Shown here in pieces: positions 18,405-26,690 of a DNA stretch of 64,000 nt. This DNA comes from Methylovorus glucosotrophus. GTDB taxonomy: Bacteria > Pseudomonadota > Gammaproteobacteria > Burkholderiales > Methylophilaceae. The position numbers were made by a program, and so were the translations under genes. The stretch's first letter is position 1, and each line of letters starts with the position of its first letter. The notes under the pieces are model-generated. The model was not told the origin of the DNA, made no database searches, and worked only from the letters and a program-made list of their open reading frames with translations. The DNA lies in assembly GCF_009858335.1 (NCBI RefSeq), contig NZ_VMSE01000002.1:124001-188000 (forward strand), written 5' to 3'.

Positions 18405-18657
18405 ACTTGCCCGAGATCAGGGTCACCAGCGCCTGCATGGCGGCCTCTTCATCGGCACCATTGGTTTCCAGCACAATCTTGCTGCCTTTGCTGGCGGCCA
18501 GCATCATGACACCCATGATGCTCTTGGCATTGACTCTTCTACCGTTGCGCTCGATCCAGATTTCACTGCCAAACTGGCTGGCGGTTTGCGTCAGCTTGGT
18601 AGATGCGCGTGCGTGCAGGCCGAGCTTGTTGATGATTTCTATTTCTTGTTTAGTCAT
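18388..18657 (-). CDS. ptsH: Phosphocarrier protein HPr
   Basis: An 89-residue phosphocarrier with His15 in GLHARAS (accepts phosphate from Enzyme I) and Ser46 in NAKSIMGVMML (the site used by HPr kinase/phosphorylase). Both sites are conserved, which fits the presence of hprK in the same cluster. It overlaps the IIA gene by 8 bases and ptsI by up to 17 bases, so the three PTS genes form one translationally coupled unit. Confidence 0.96.
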   Translation of the reverse strand: MTKQEIEIINKLGLHARASTKLTQTASQFGSEIWIERNGRRVNAKSIMGVMMLAASKGSKIVLETNGADEEAAMQALVTLISGKFGEPE

Positions 18658-19057
18658 GATGCTTGCATGCTTCCTCAGTAAAATGGATAACGCCTTCGCT
18701 ACCCCCGCTCAATGCTTTTTGTACCAATAGCTGAATATCCCCGTTGCGGTACGTCAGTGTGCGCACCAGCATGGGCAGGTTCACCCCGGCCACACCCTCC
18801 ACCCGTCCCGGCTTCAGCAATTTGCCCACCATATTACATGGGGTTGCGCCGTAAATGTCCGAGAGGATGAGCACGCCATTGCCTTCATCCAGTTCATCCA
18901 CCAGTTGCTGCGCCTGTGGCAGCATGGCGGCCGGATCATCGTGGGTGCCTATGCCCAGTTGCTTGAGCAGTGGCGGGCGTGTGCCCATCACATGGCTGGC
19001 GCAATGTATCAGGCTCTCACCCAATGTGCCGTGCGCAATAATCAGTATACCTATCAT
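18650..19057 (-). CDS. PTS IIA component, mannose/fructose-type
   Basis: A 135-residue stand-alone EIIA-Man-like domain. The phospho-accepting His lies in IIAHGTLGESLIHCA near residue 9, and the LSDIYGATPCNM stretch near 65 is the second family signature. No IIB, IIC or IID domain is fused or adjacent. In betaproteobacteria such orphan IIA proteins accompany hprK and are thought to regulate rather than transport. It occupies the place that ptsN often has near rpoN. Confidence 0.9.
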   Translation of the reverse strand: MIGILIIAHGTLGESLIHCASHVMGTRPPLLKQLGIGTHDDPAAMLPQAQQLVDELDEGNGVLILSDIYGATPCNMVGKLLKPGRVEGVAGVNLPMLVRTLTYRNGDIQLLVQKALSGGSEGVIHFTEEACKHHD

Positions 19058-19107
19058 GAAAGCGTCCTGTTGCCGGGGCCCGGCATCGTGAATTTAAACA
19101 AGCCTGT

Positions 19108-19959
19108 CTACTCTAGCTCGCGGTGCCTGATCAGCACTTTTTGTTGTTTATCCTTGAAATACTGGCTCAGCTGCTCGACGAAAAACACCGAGCGATGCCG
19201 ACCGCCAGTGCAGCCGATGGCGACGGTCAGGTAGCTGCGATGATCGCCATCAAAGCAGGGCAGCCAGCGCTCTACATAGCCGCGTATATCCTGCAGCATC
19301 TCCAGCGCCATGGGCTGTTGCCGCAAAAAGTCCTGTACCGGCGCATCTTTGCCGGTGAGCGGGCGCAATACCGGGTCGTAATGGGGGTTGGGCAGGCAGC
19401 GCACGTCAAACACAAAGTCGGCATCCAGCGGTATGCCATGCTTGAAGCCGAAGGAGACAAACAATAACGTCATGCCGGTGCTCTGCTGCACGACAAAATC
19501 GCGCACCCAGTTGCGCAGGGTGTTGGCGCTGAGGTTGCTGGTGTCGATGCGATGATCCAGATTTACCAGCCGGTTCAGTAGCTGCCGTTCGTATTCTATG
19601 CTTTCGGCCAGCGTGGTTTTTTCATCGCTGAGCGGGTGGCGGCGCCGTGTTTCGCTGAAGCGCTTGACCAAAGTTTCGGCGTTGGACTCCAGGTAAAGCA
19701 CTTGCACCGAGATGCCTTTGTCGCGCAGTGCCTGGATGTTTTCCGGCAAGGTTTCCAGCGCTGCGCTGCGGGTGTCTATGCTGATCGCCACACGTTGCTG
19801 GGTGGCAGGTGCCAGATGTTCCGATATTTGCGGCAGCAGGGTGGCGGGCAGATTGTCTATGCAATAAAAACCGGCATCTTCCAGGGCGCGCAGCACAATG
19901 CTTTTGCCCGAGCCGGAAAGGCCAGTGACGATGATGAGCCGCATATTGCTGGTGGCCAC
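19108..19959 (-). CDS. rapZ: RNase adapter / nucleotide-binding protein RapZ
   Basis: A 283-residue protein with an N-terminal Walker A motif GLSGSGKS near 13-20 and the C-terminal RapZ domain (LFVSFGFKHGIPLDADFVFD, IGCTGGRHRSVFFVE). In enterics RapZ guides RNase E to a small RNA controlling glucosamine-6-phosphate synthase; in other proteobacteria it is a conserved partner of rpoN/PTS genes. It follows hprK by 2 bp. Confidence 0.95.
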   Translation of the reverse strand: MATSNMRLIIVTGLSGSGKSIVLRALEDAGFYCIDNLPATLLPQISEHLAPATQQRVAISIDTRSAALETLPENIQALRDKGISVQVLYLESNAETLVKRFSETRRRHPLSDEKTTLAESIEYERQLLNRLVNLDHRIDTSNLSANTLRNWVRDFVVQQSTGMTLLFVSFGFKHGIPLDADFVFDVRCLPNPHYDPVLRPLTGKDAPVQDFLRQQPMALEMLQDIRGYVERWLPCFDGDHRSYLTVAIGCTGGRHRSVFFVEQLSQYFKDKQQKVLIRHRELE

Positions 19960-19961
19960 GC

Positions 19962-20927
19962 TTAGCTCTCCACTTGCTGCTGGCGCTTCATGGCTTTGCT
20001 CATCTCGCGATGCTGGCGCTGCATGAACTGCTTGGTGCCATTAATACCGCGCAGTAATAGCATGTGGTTGCGCACGGCGACTTCGACCAGCACCGCAATA
20101 TTGCGGCCGGCGGCCACGGGGATCATGACTTTGGGGATTTTCACGCCCAGTATTTTTTCGTGATGCGATTTGATCTTGAGCCTGTCCAGCAGTTGCGGCG
20201 CAAGAGTATCGGCCATCTCAAGCTGAATGATGAGGTCGAGCGGTTTGGTGGGCTTGACGGCGTTGTCACCAAACAGGGCACGGATGTTGAGGATGCCTAG
20301 GCCACGCACTTCAAGGAAGTCCTGCAGGATAGGGGGGCAGCGCCCTTCAAGCCGGTCCGGCGCAATGCGGTAGAAATCGACAATATCATCCGCCACCAGA
20401 CGATGTCCGCGCGAAATCAGTTCCAGCGCGAGCTCGCTTTTACCAATGGCCGGGTTGCCCTTGATCAGAATGCCAAAGCCTTGTACTTCAATGAAAACAC
20501 CATGGGAGCTCTCGGATTCGGCGACGGCTTGCGCCAGATAATGGCTCAGGACATCCATCAGCCCCGGGCTGCGCATGGGTGAAGTGAACAAGGGGGTTTG
20601 AAAATCATCCGAGGCGGCATTCAGCTCGGCGGGTGGTTTTTCACCATTGGCGACGACAACGGCGGCCAGGTCGGTGGAAAACAGATTGTGGATGGCTTTC
20701 TTGAGCTCTGGCTTGGGCAGGCTGCGCAAGTAATCCATCTCGGCACAGCCCAACACCTGCACGCGGTTGGGGTGTACAAAATTCAGGTGCCCGATCAGTG
20801 CCAGCGAGGGCTTGGTCACCGTTTCACTGGTGAGCAGGTTTTCACCGCCATTCAGCCCGGAAACCCAGGTGAGCTTGAGATTGCGGCGCATATCCCGGTA
20901 AAGCTGTGCAACACTGATGGTAGCCAT
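19962..20927 (-). CDS. hprK: HPr kinase/phosphorylase
   Basis: A bifunctional enzyme that phosphorylates and dephosphorylates Ser46 of HPr. The N-terminal domain (about 1-130) carries the degenerate DRTGG-like fold. The C-terminal kinase has a P-loop GNPAIGKSELALELISRG near 155, followed by HRLVADD, and the signature LEVRGLGILNIRALFG near 205-220. The P-loop has an Asn-Pro-Ala where most members have an Asp/Ala-Ser-Gly arrangement, but Gly, Lys and Ser are kept. The start is ATG 20927, and it is packed with rapZ. Confidence 0.95.
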   Translation of the reverse strand: MATISVAQLYRDMRRNLKLTWVSGLNGGENLLTSETVTKPSLALIGHLNFVHPNRVQVLGCAEMDYLRSLPKPELKKAIHNLFSTDLAAVVVANGEKPPAELNAASDDFQTPLFTSPMRSPGLMDVLSHYLAQAVAESESSHGVFIEVQGFGILIKGNPAIGKSELALELISRGHRLVADDIVDFYRIAPDRLEGRCPPILQDFLEVRGLGILNIRALFGDNAVKPTKPLDLIIQLEMADTLAPQLLDRLKIKSHHEKILGVKIPKVMIPVAAGRNIAVLVEVAVRNHMLLLRGINGTKQFMQRQHREMSKAMKRQQQVES

Positions 20928-21010
20928 ATGATTACCTTATGTTCGGCAGGGACAAGGCAACTGGCGGTACGTAAGACAACACGCCTTTGCCTTGTCCCCG
21001 GTTTAGACCT

Positions 21011-21340
21011 TTATTCCGCAGCCGCCTGGTGCTTGAGGGCACCGTTGGCCTTGTGATGGTCGCTTACTTTTTCCTTGTGCTTCAGAACCTGGCGATCCAG
21101 CTTGTCAGCCAGCGCGTCAATCGCGCCGTACATATTTTCACCGCTGCTTTCGGCATGGATATCGTGACCCGGCACATGAATGGTGGCTTCCACTTTCTGC
21201 GCCAGCTTCTCTACGCTCATGGTGACTTTGACGTCAATCACATGGTCGAAGTGGTTACTCACGCGCTCAAGCTTGCTCTGCACATATTCGCGCAGGGCTG
21301 GGGTAACGTCGAGATGGTGTCCGGTGAGATGCAGGTTCAT
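21011..21340 (-). CDS. hpf: Ribosome hibernation-promoting factor, short form
   Basis: A 109-residue protein of the YfiA/HPF family: MNLHLTGHHLDVTPALREYVQSK at the start, a basic face (KLERV, KLDRQVLKHKEK) and no C-terminal dimerisation domain, so it is a short HPF. It binds the 30S decoding region and promotes 100S dimers in stationary phase. It lies directly downstream of rpoN (27 bp), the standard proteobacterial arrangement. Confidence 0.94.
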   Translation of the reverse strand: MNLHLTGHHLDVTPALREYVQSKLERVSNHFDHVIDVKVTMSVEKLAQKVEATIHVPGHDIHAESSGENMYGAIDALADKLDRQVLKHKEKVSDHHKANGALKHQAAAE

Positions 21341-21367
21341 GATTTACTCCTTCAGGTAAAACGCAGA

Positions 21368-22822
21368 TCAAAGCGATCTGCGCTGGTTGGCCGCGGGTAT
21401 CTGCAAAGACTCGCGGTATTTGGCAATGGTGCGACGAGCAACCACGATGCCCTGTTTACCCAGGATATCCGTGATCTGGTTATCCGACAGCGGCTTTTTC
21501 GGGTTCTCTTCGCTGACCATTTGTTTGATCAGGGCGCGTATGGCAGTGGCGGAACAAGCGCCCCCGGATTCGGTAGCCACATGGCTGCCAAAGAAATATT
21601 TAAGCTCGTAAACACCGCGTGGGGTGAGCATGTACTTGCGCGTGGTGACGCGTGACACCGTGGATTCGTGCAGGCCCAGCTCATCGGCAATCTCGCGCAG
21701 CACCAGGGGGCGCATGGCGACCTCGCCGTGCTCAAAGAAATTGCGCTGGCGATCCACAATCGCCTGAGAAACGCGCAGGATGGTGGAGAAGCGCTGCTGG
21801 ATGTTCTTGATCATCCACTTGGCTTCCTGCATCTGGCTCATCAGGTATTGGCTCGAGCTTTCGCGATTGCGCTTGAGGATGCCGGCATACAGCTGGTTGA
21901 TGCGCAGCTTGGGCACGACTTCGTCGTTCAGATGGGCCAGCCAGACACCTTTGATTTTCTTCACCACGATTTCGTGCTGAATGTAATGATCAGACGTGAT
22001 TTTGCTGAATTCACCACCTGGGCGGGGATTGAGTTGCAGCACCAGCTGTTGCACTTCGCGCAATACATCATCGTCGCAGGCCAGCAATTTTTTCAGTTTT
22101 GCGTAATCGCGGGCTGCCAGCAGGGGCAAGTGCGTTTCGGCAACCTTGATGGCGAGATCCACATAAGGCGTATCTGGTGGCAAGGCGCGCAATTGCAAGG
22201 ACAGGCACTCTGCCAGATTGCGCGCGCCTATGCCGGGTGGGTCCAGGTTCTGGATATGCTTGAGCGCCGTCTGCAACTCCAGCATGTCGATTTCGAGTTC
22301 CGGCGGCAGCATGTCGGCCAGCTCTTCCAGCGACTGCTCCAGATAACCGTCGTCGGTAATGGTATCGACCAGCAGCATGGACAAGGTCTGGTCGCGCTCG
22401 GACAGTGGCAACAGCTTGAGCTGACCTAGCAGATGATCGCGCAGGCTGAGGCTGACCGCTTCCTGGTAGCTGAAATCATTGTCATCGTCATTGCCGGAGC
22501 TGCTGTCTTCCCAGCGGTTACTGCCGCTGCTGCTGCCGAATTCAAAATAGTCATCGCCACCAAATTCATCCTGGCGGGGAGCTTCCTCCGGTGTGGCGGC
22601 CACGCTGGGCTCAGGGGCTACTGGCGCTGCAATGAAGTTGTCGGGGATTTCCAGCGGTTCTTCGATCTTGTCAGCGCGTTCCAGCAATGGATTCGCCTGC
22701 AGCAGGGTTTCCAGCTCCTGATTGAGCTCCTGCGTGGATAGCTGCAACAAACGGATGGACTGCTGCAGTTGCGGAGTCAGCGCCAGGTGTTGCGAAAATT
22801 TGAGTTGTAAGCTTTGCTTCAT
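21368..22822 (-). CDS. rpoN: RNA polymerase sigma-54 factor
   Basis: A 484-residue sigma factor for enhancer-dependent promoters. The Gln/Leu-rich region I is at the N-terminus (LKFSQHLALTPQLQQSIRLLQLST), an acidic region II follows near 70-125, and the core-binding domain occupies about 130-320. The DNA-binding half has a helix-turn-helix (GLHESTVSRVTTRKYM) and the diagnostic RpoN box ARRTIAKYRESL near the C-terminus. It is complete. Notably the two sigma54-type regulators in this window both lack the motif that engages this protein. Confidence 0.97.
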   Translation of the reverse strand: MKQSLQLKFSQHLALTPQLQQSIRLLQLSTQELNQELETLLQANPLLERADKIEEPLEIPDNFIAAPVAPEPSVAATPEEAPRQDEFGGDDYFEFGSSSGSNRWEDSSSGNDDDNDFSYQEAVSLSLRDHLLGQLKLLPLSERDQTLSMLLVDTITDDGYLEQSLEELADMLPPELEIDMLELQTALKHIQNLDPPGIGARNLAECLSLQLRALPPDTPYVDLAIKVAETHLPLLAARDYAKLKKLLACDDDVLREVQQLVLQLNPRPGGEFSKITSDHYIQHEIVVKKIKGVWLAHLNDEVVPKLRINQLYAGILKRNRESSSQYLMSQMQEAKWMIKNIQQRFSTILRVSQAIVDRQRNFFEHGEVAMRPLVLREIADELGLHESTVSRVTTRKYMLTPRGVYELKYFFGSHVATESGGACSATAIRALIKQMVSEENPKKPLSDNQITDILGKQGIVVARRTIAKYRESLQIPAANQRRSL

Positions 22823-22846
22823 ACGTGGGGGCCGCCAAATGTGTGC

Positions 22847-23569
22847 TTAGAGGCGGAAGTCCTTACCAAGATACACTTCTCTTACGCTATCGTTGTGAAT
22901 AATTTCGCTGGGCTTGCCTGCCGCGAAGACGCGTCCTTCATTGACGATATAGGCGCGGTCGCAAATACCTAATGTTTCCCGCACGTTGTGGTCGGTGATC
23001 AGCACGCCGATATTGCGTTCGGTCAAAAAGCGGATGATCTTCTGAATGTCCAGCACGGCGATGGGGTCGATGCCGGCAAATGGCTCATCCAGCAGAATGA
23101 AGCTGGGGTTGGTGGCCAGGCAGCGGGCGATTTCAACGCGGCGGCGTTCACCGCCGGACAGGCTGACCGCCATGCTGTTGCGGATATGCGTGATATGCAG
23201 TTCCTGCAGCAGCGATTCCAGCTGGTTCTCCATCTGTTCTGGCGCCAGTTTCTGCAACTCCAGAATCGCCATGATGTTTTCGGCCACCGTCATCTTGCGG
23301 AAAATCGAGGGCTCCTGCGGCAGATAGGCGAGGCCCAGGCGCGCACGACGGTGTATGGGCAGACGGCTCAGATCCTTGCCATCCAGCAGAATGCGCCCAT
23401 CATCCAGGGCCACCAGACCTACCATCATGTAAAAGCTGGTGGTCTTGCCTGCGCCGTTGGGGCCCAGCAAGCCTACCACTTCGCCGCTATTGAGTTGCAG
23501 CGAAATATCCTGCACCACCGTGCGGGATTTATATTTCTTGCGCAGACCTTCTACGATTAATTGGCTCAT
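22847..23569 (-). CDS. lptB: LPS export ABC transporter ATP-binding protein
   Basis: The cytoplasmic ATPase of the LptBFGC extractor that pulls LPS out of the inner membrane. The 240 residues show Walker [16 protein letters not shown] near 33, signature [16 protein letters not shown] near 137, Walker [14 protein letters not shown] near 158 and the switch His in [11 protein letters not shown]. It lies between rpoN and lptA, the usual proteobacterial position. Its membrane partners lptF and lptG are at 53-55 kb. Confidence 0.97.
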   Translation of the reverse strand: MSQLIVEGLRKKYKSRTVVQDISLQLNSGEVVGLLGPNGAGKTTSFYMMVGLVALDDGRILLDGKDLSRLPIHRRARLGLAYLPQEPSIFRKMTVAENIMAILELQKLAPEQMENQLESLLQELHITHIRNSMAVSLSGGERRRVEIARCLATNPSFILLDEPFAGIDPIAVLDIQKIIRFLTERNIGVLITDHNVRETLGICDRAYIVNEGRVFAAGKPSEIIHNDSVREVYLGKDFRL

Positions 23570-23625
23570 GTTTACTCAGGTATATCGTGTTGCACGCCAG
23601 ACTGACGGATTGTCAGCATGGCAGG

Positions 23626-24183
23626 TTAATTGGCCGTCGCGCCATCGGTGCCAGCCGGTTTTTTCTTGGGCTGAATAACGGCACGTACACGCCCGGTCGG
23701 CGTGGCAGGCGTTGCTGCCTGGCTACCACCGCCAATCACCTCGGCATATTCGGCATTGGCGTCATACATGATGTAGTCACCATGCACGATGTCATCGCCT
23801 TTTTTAACCCAGGCCTTGGTGTAGAGCTGTACCTTGTCCATACGTCCATCGTACTCGATACGTTGACCGCTGCCTTCCATATATTCGTTTTTACCTTCCA
23901 TTTTTTGCTTGAAGGTGGAAGGCGTCTGCGGATTGCCGTAGGTCGTGCTGTGCTGAAAGCCTTCTTTGTCCTCGCGCACCACCAGCTTGTCGCCACGGAT
24001 GATCAGCGTCCCCTGGGTGAGGATTACATTGCCGGTGTAGATGCTGGTCTTTTTGGCATCATTCACGGTGACGGCATCTGCTTCCAGATTGATGGGCTTG
24101 TCCTTGTCCGCCTTTTCGGCGTGTGCAGGCAGGCAGGCCATCATCAAAAGTAGCGGCAAAAAGCTACGGGGCAGGGTTGTCAT
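23626..24183 (-). CDS. lptA: LPS transport periplasmic protein LptA
   Basis: A beta-jellyroll periplasmic bridge protein for LPS. The 185-residue product has a signal peptide MTTLPRSFLPLLLMMACLPAHA, then the OstA-like repeats (INLEADAVTVNDAKKTSIYTGNV, LIIRGDKLVV, GRMDKVQLYTKAWVKKGDDIVHGDYIMYD) and a basic tail. The open frame continues upstream to 24276, inside lptC, but ATG 24183 gives the signal peptide. It overlaps lptC by 20 bases. Confidence 0.94.
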   Translation of the reverse strand: MTTLPRSFLPLLLMMACLPAHAEKADKDKPINLEADAVTVNDAKKTSIYTGNVILTQGTLIIRGDKLVVREDKEGFQHSTTYGNPQTPSTFKQKMEGKNEYMEGSGQRIEYDGRMDKVQLYTKAWVKKGDDIVHGDYIMYDANAEYAEVIGGGSQAATPATPTGRVRAVIQPKKKPAGTDGATAN

Positions 24184-24925
24184 ATTTTCTCCGAATCCGG
24201 GCTTGGTTATTGGTACTGGTACTTCGTTTCGCCTGTGCTGCCTGTTTTTTAGCGGGGCTGGCGCTGGCCTTGGCATTTTTCTGTGGTGCCGCCTTGCTGG
24301 CTTTCGCTGACGAGCTGGCAGGAGCTTTGCCAGCGGCTTTTTTTGTCACGCTGGGCGAAAGGTAATGCGCCCGCACGCGGCCACGCAGGTTGACGGTCTG
24401 GTTTTTCTTGTTGAATACCATACCGTTGGCATGAATCACCGTTTCCGGTGCCTGAGTGATCACCACAGGTTTGTCTGTCACGGCCACTTCCTGCTTGGGG
24501 AACATCTTGAGGTACTGGGTACGTACCATCATTTCCCCTTTATCCTTGGATGCCTGCCGAATGACGATCACATTATCCATGAATTCCACGGTCTCGCCAT
24601 CGCTGGAGACGTTGCCGCGCTGGCCTTCAATCTGCGTGTAAGGCTTGTTGACGGCATACTGCGTAAACCGGGGCCGTTCAAGTTCGGTGGTGTCATCATC
24701 CGGGTAATGCTTCATCTTTACCGCTGCCAGCACATAGGCCAGCGCACCGTTCACATTGGTCCGCGTCGTGACAAAGTTGTCCAGAATGTAATCCGGGTCA
24801 TGGCGCAAATTGGCATCCGGCCGCCGTTCGGGAGGCTGAACACTGCGATCTATCCAGAACGTGAGCAGCGCCAGCAGGGCGAGCAGCACGAGCGGAAACA
24901 CGACGGTTGGACGTCCCAATGTCAA
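24164..24925 (-). CDS. lptC: LPS export protein LptC with long Ala/Lys tail
   Basis: A bitopic inner-membrane protein that hands LPS from LptBFG to LptA. One membrane helix near 8-25 (VVFPLVLLALLALLTFWI) is followed by the LptC jellyroll (about 35-195). Most family members end near 190 residues. This one continues to 253 with a low-complexity tail rich in Ala, Lys and Ser (for example SSSAKASKAAPQKNAKAS), ending in a basic RIRRKYDNPAP. The tail would be periplasmic. It is coupled by overlap to lptA and by 3 bp to kdsC. Confidence 0.9.
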   Translation of the reverse strand: MTLGRPTVVFPLVLLALLALLTFWIDRSVQPPERRPDANLRHDPDYILDNFVTTRTNVNGALAYVLAAVKMKHYPDDDTTELERPRFTQYAVNKPYTQIEGQRGNVSSDGETVEFMDNVIVIRQASKDKGEMMVRTQYLKMFPKQEVAVTDKPVVITQAPETVIHANGMVFNKKNQTVNLRGRVRAHYLSPSVTKKAAGKAPASSSAKASKAAPQKNAKASASPAKKQAAQAKRSTSTNNQARIRRKYDNPAP

Positions 24926-24928
24926 TCC

Positions 24929-25471
24929 TTACTTCAGGAACCGGGCCATCTGTGCGTCAAAGGTGCCTTGTGCTTTCATCAGCAGTTCGCACACTTCACG
25001 CACGGCACCGTGGCCCGCGGGGCGGCTGGTGATGTAATGCGCATACTCTTTCACCAGCGGCATGGCATGCGGCACGGTAATGCCGAGGCCACCATAACGA
25101 ATCGGGGGGATATCAATGACATCATCGCCCATGAAGGCGCATTCTTCGCGGCTAAAGCCAAATTGCGCGCGGACTTCATCAAAGGAGGCCAGCTTGTCGT
25201 CCACCCCTTGATGAAAATGCAGAATGCCGACATTGGCGGCGCGCTTGACCACGACCTGGGATGTGCGGCCAGTGACGATCGCCATATGCACGCCGGTGGC
25301 TTTCAGCAATTTCATGCCTAGGCCATCATGCGAGTGGAAAAATTTGTATTCCTGACCGTCGTCGCCCAGTCCAAGGCCGCCGTCGGTCATGACGCCGTCG
25401 ACATCGAATACCACGAGTTTGATGCGCTTGGCGCGTTCTTCTACGGACAACAATTCAAACCACCTTTGCAA
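24929..25471 (-). CDS. kdsC: Kdo-8-phosphate phosphatase
   Basis: A 180-residue HAD-type phosphatase that releases Kdo for lipid A core synthesis. The nucleophile motif FDVDGVMTDGGLG is near 24, the second motif is VTGRTS near 66, and the metal-binding FMGDDVIDIP is near 115. A cap domain is absent, as in other tetrameric KdsC. It overlaps kdsD by 17 bases, so the two Kdo enzymes are translationally coupled and lead into lptC. Confidence 0.96.
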   Translation of the reverse strand: MQRWFELLSVEERAKRIKLVVFDVDGVMTDGGLGLGDDGQEYKFFHSHDGLGMKLLKATGVHMAIVTGRTSQVVVKRAANVGILHFHQGVDDKLASFDEVRAQFGFSREECAFMGDDVIDIPPIRYGGLGITVPHAMPLVKEYAHYITSRPAGHGAVREVCELLMKAQGTFDAQMARFLK

Positions 25472-26453
25472 TAAGAAGATCGTGCATGTTCAATGCCCCG
25501 ATCAGGGTTCCCTGCTGATCTGTGACCAACAGGCTGGTAATTTTTTTCTGCTCCATGACGGCAACCGCATCGACTGCCAGTTGCTCCGGGCGGATTTGCT
25601 GCGGCGATGTGTGCATCACATCCCGCATGTAGGTGCTGTTTATGTCCACGGCATTCTCGAATGCCCGGCGCAAATCGCCATCGGTAAATACCCCAACGGC
25701 ATGCTGCTCCGCATCGACAATCGCTGTCATGCCGAGGCCTTTGCGCGACATTTCCAGCAAGCCTTCTTTCAGGCTGGCTTCAACTCCCACGCTGGGGATG
25801 GCATCGCCTGTGCGCATCACGTCGCGTACATGCAGCAACAATTTGCGGCCCAACGTACCACCCGGGTGCGACAAGGCGAATTCCTCGGCAGAAAATCCGC
25901 GCTGATCCATGACGGCAATCGCGAGGGCATCGCCCAGTGCCAGCGAGGCCGTGGTGCTGGCGGTAGGTGCCAGCGCCAGCGGGCATGCTTCTTCGGTAAC
26001 GTGGGCATCCAGGCTCACATCTGCCGCTTTCGCCAGCGTTGATTGCGGATGGCCGGTGATGCTGATCAGCCGCGCGCCCATGCGCTTCAATGTGGGCAGT
26101 ATCACGCGTAACTCATCTGCCTCGCCGGAGTTGGACAGGGCAATGACCACATCCTTGCCGGTAATCATGCCCAGGTCGCCATGGCTCGCCTCAGCGGGAT
26201 GGACGAAAAAAGCAGGTGTACCTGTACTGGCAAACGTGGCGGCGATTTTGTTTCCGATATGACCGGATTTGCCCATGCCGGTCACCACAATGCGACCCTG
26301 GCATTGTAAAATGAGTTCGACGGCACGCGTGAAGCTGTCATCCAGCCTGCGGGCTAGTGCTTCCACCTCGCGTGCTTCAATTAACAGGACTTCCCTTGCC
26401 AGATCAATCGGCGTTTTGCTTGCACCGATTTTTCGTATTTTTGATGGTTCCAT
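25455..26453 (-). CDS. kdsD: Arabinose-5-phosphate isomerase
   Basis: Converts ribulose-5-P to arabinose-5-P, the Kdo precursor. The 332 residues comprise a sugar-isomerase (SIS) domain with VTGMGKSGHIGNKIAATFASTG near 60 and PAEASHGDLGMI near 90, and two CBS domains (from about 210; VGVFTDGDLRRAFE, TSLLVTDQQGTLIG). The frame opens 48 codons earlier, but ATG 26453 gives the normal family start. It is the first gene of the kdsD-kdsC-lptC-lptA-lptB string. Confidence 0.95.
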   Translation of the reverse strand: MEPSKIRKIGASKTPIDLAREVLLIEAREVEALARRLDDSFTRAVELILQCQGRIVVTGMGKSGHIGNKIAATFASTGTPAFFVHPAEASHGDLGMITGKDVVIALSNSGEADELRVILPTLKRMGARLISITGHPQSTLAKAADVSLDAHVTEEACPLALAPTASTTASLALGDALAIAVMDQRGFSAEEFALSHPGGTLGRKLLLHVRDVMRTGDAIPSVGVEASLKEGLLEMSRKGLGMTAIVDAEQHAVGVFTDGDLRRAFENAVDINSTYMRDVMHTSPQQIRPEQLAVDAVAVMEQKKITSLLVTDQQGTLIGALNMHDLLIAKVV

Positions 26454-26509
26454 ACCCGGCAAGTATAAAAGGGAATGTCCGACGAATAAAGGATTTATAC
26501 GTAATCCGT

Positions 26510-26531
26510 GCCGACTTTTGATAAAGTCGGC
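26510..26531. other. Perfect 9-bp palindromic hairpin in the divergent kdsD / antiporter region
   Basis: GCCGACTTT (26510-26518), a TGAT loop, then AAAGTCGGC (26523-26531). It lies between two divergently transcribed genes, 57 bp from the kdsD start and 40 bp before a mini-ORF. It has no long T-run on either strand. It could be an operator or an RNA stem. A second 7-bp palindrome, GACCGTC / GACGGTC, is at 26622-26642. Confidence 0.5.
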
Positions 26532-26570
26532 ATAAATTTTGCCTGTAGGTTTTTTCAAGGGGAGGCGTGC

Positions 26571-26690
26571 ATGAAAAGGGTTGTGTCTGAGGATCAAGCC
26601 AGCTGCCGGAAGATATCGATTGACCGTCTATGCATGACGGTCGGCCTTGTCTGCTTTCTCTTGTCTTCCACTCCAGACAGACCTCTTTAA
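26571..26690 (+). CDS. Candidate 39-residue leader ORF before the Kef-type antiporter
   Basis: ATG 26571 is preceded at 5-nt spacing by AAGGGGAGG, one of the strongest Shine-Dalgarno sequences in the window. The ORF begins MKRVVSEDQASCRKISIDR, contains a hydrophobic stretch (MTVGLVCFLLSS) and ends in TAA at 26688-26690, immediately before the ATG of the antiporter, which has no clear Shine-Dalgarno of its own. I recognise no family. It may be a leader peptide driving coupled translation, or a small membrane protein. Confidence 0.45.
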   Translation: MKRVVSEDQASCRKISIDRLCMTVGLVCFLLSSTPDRPL

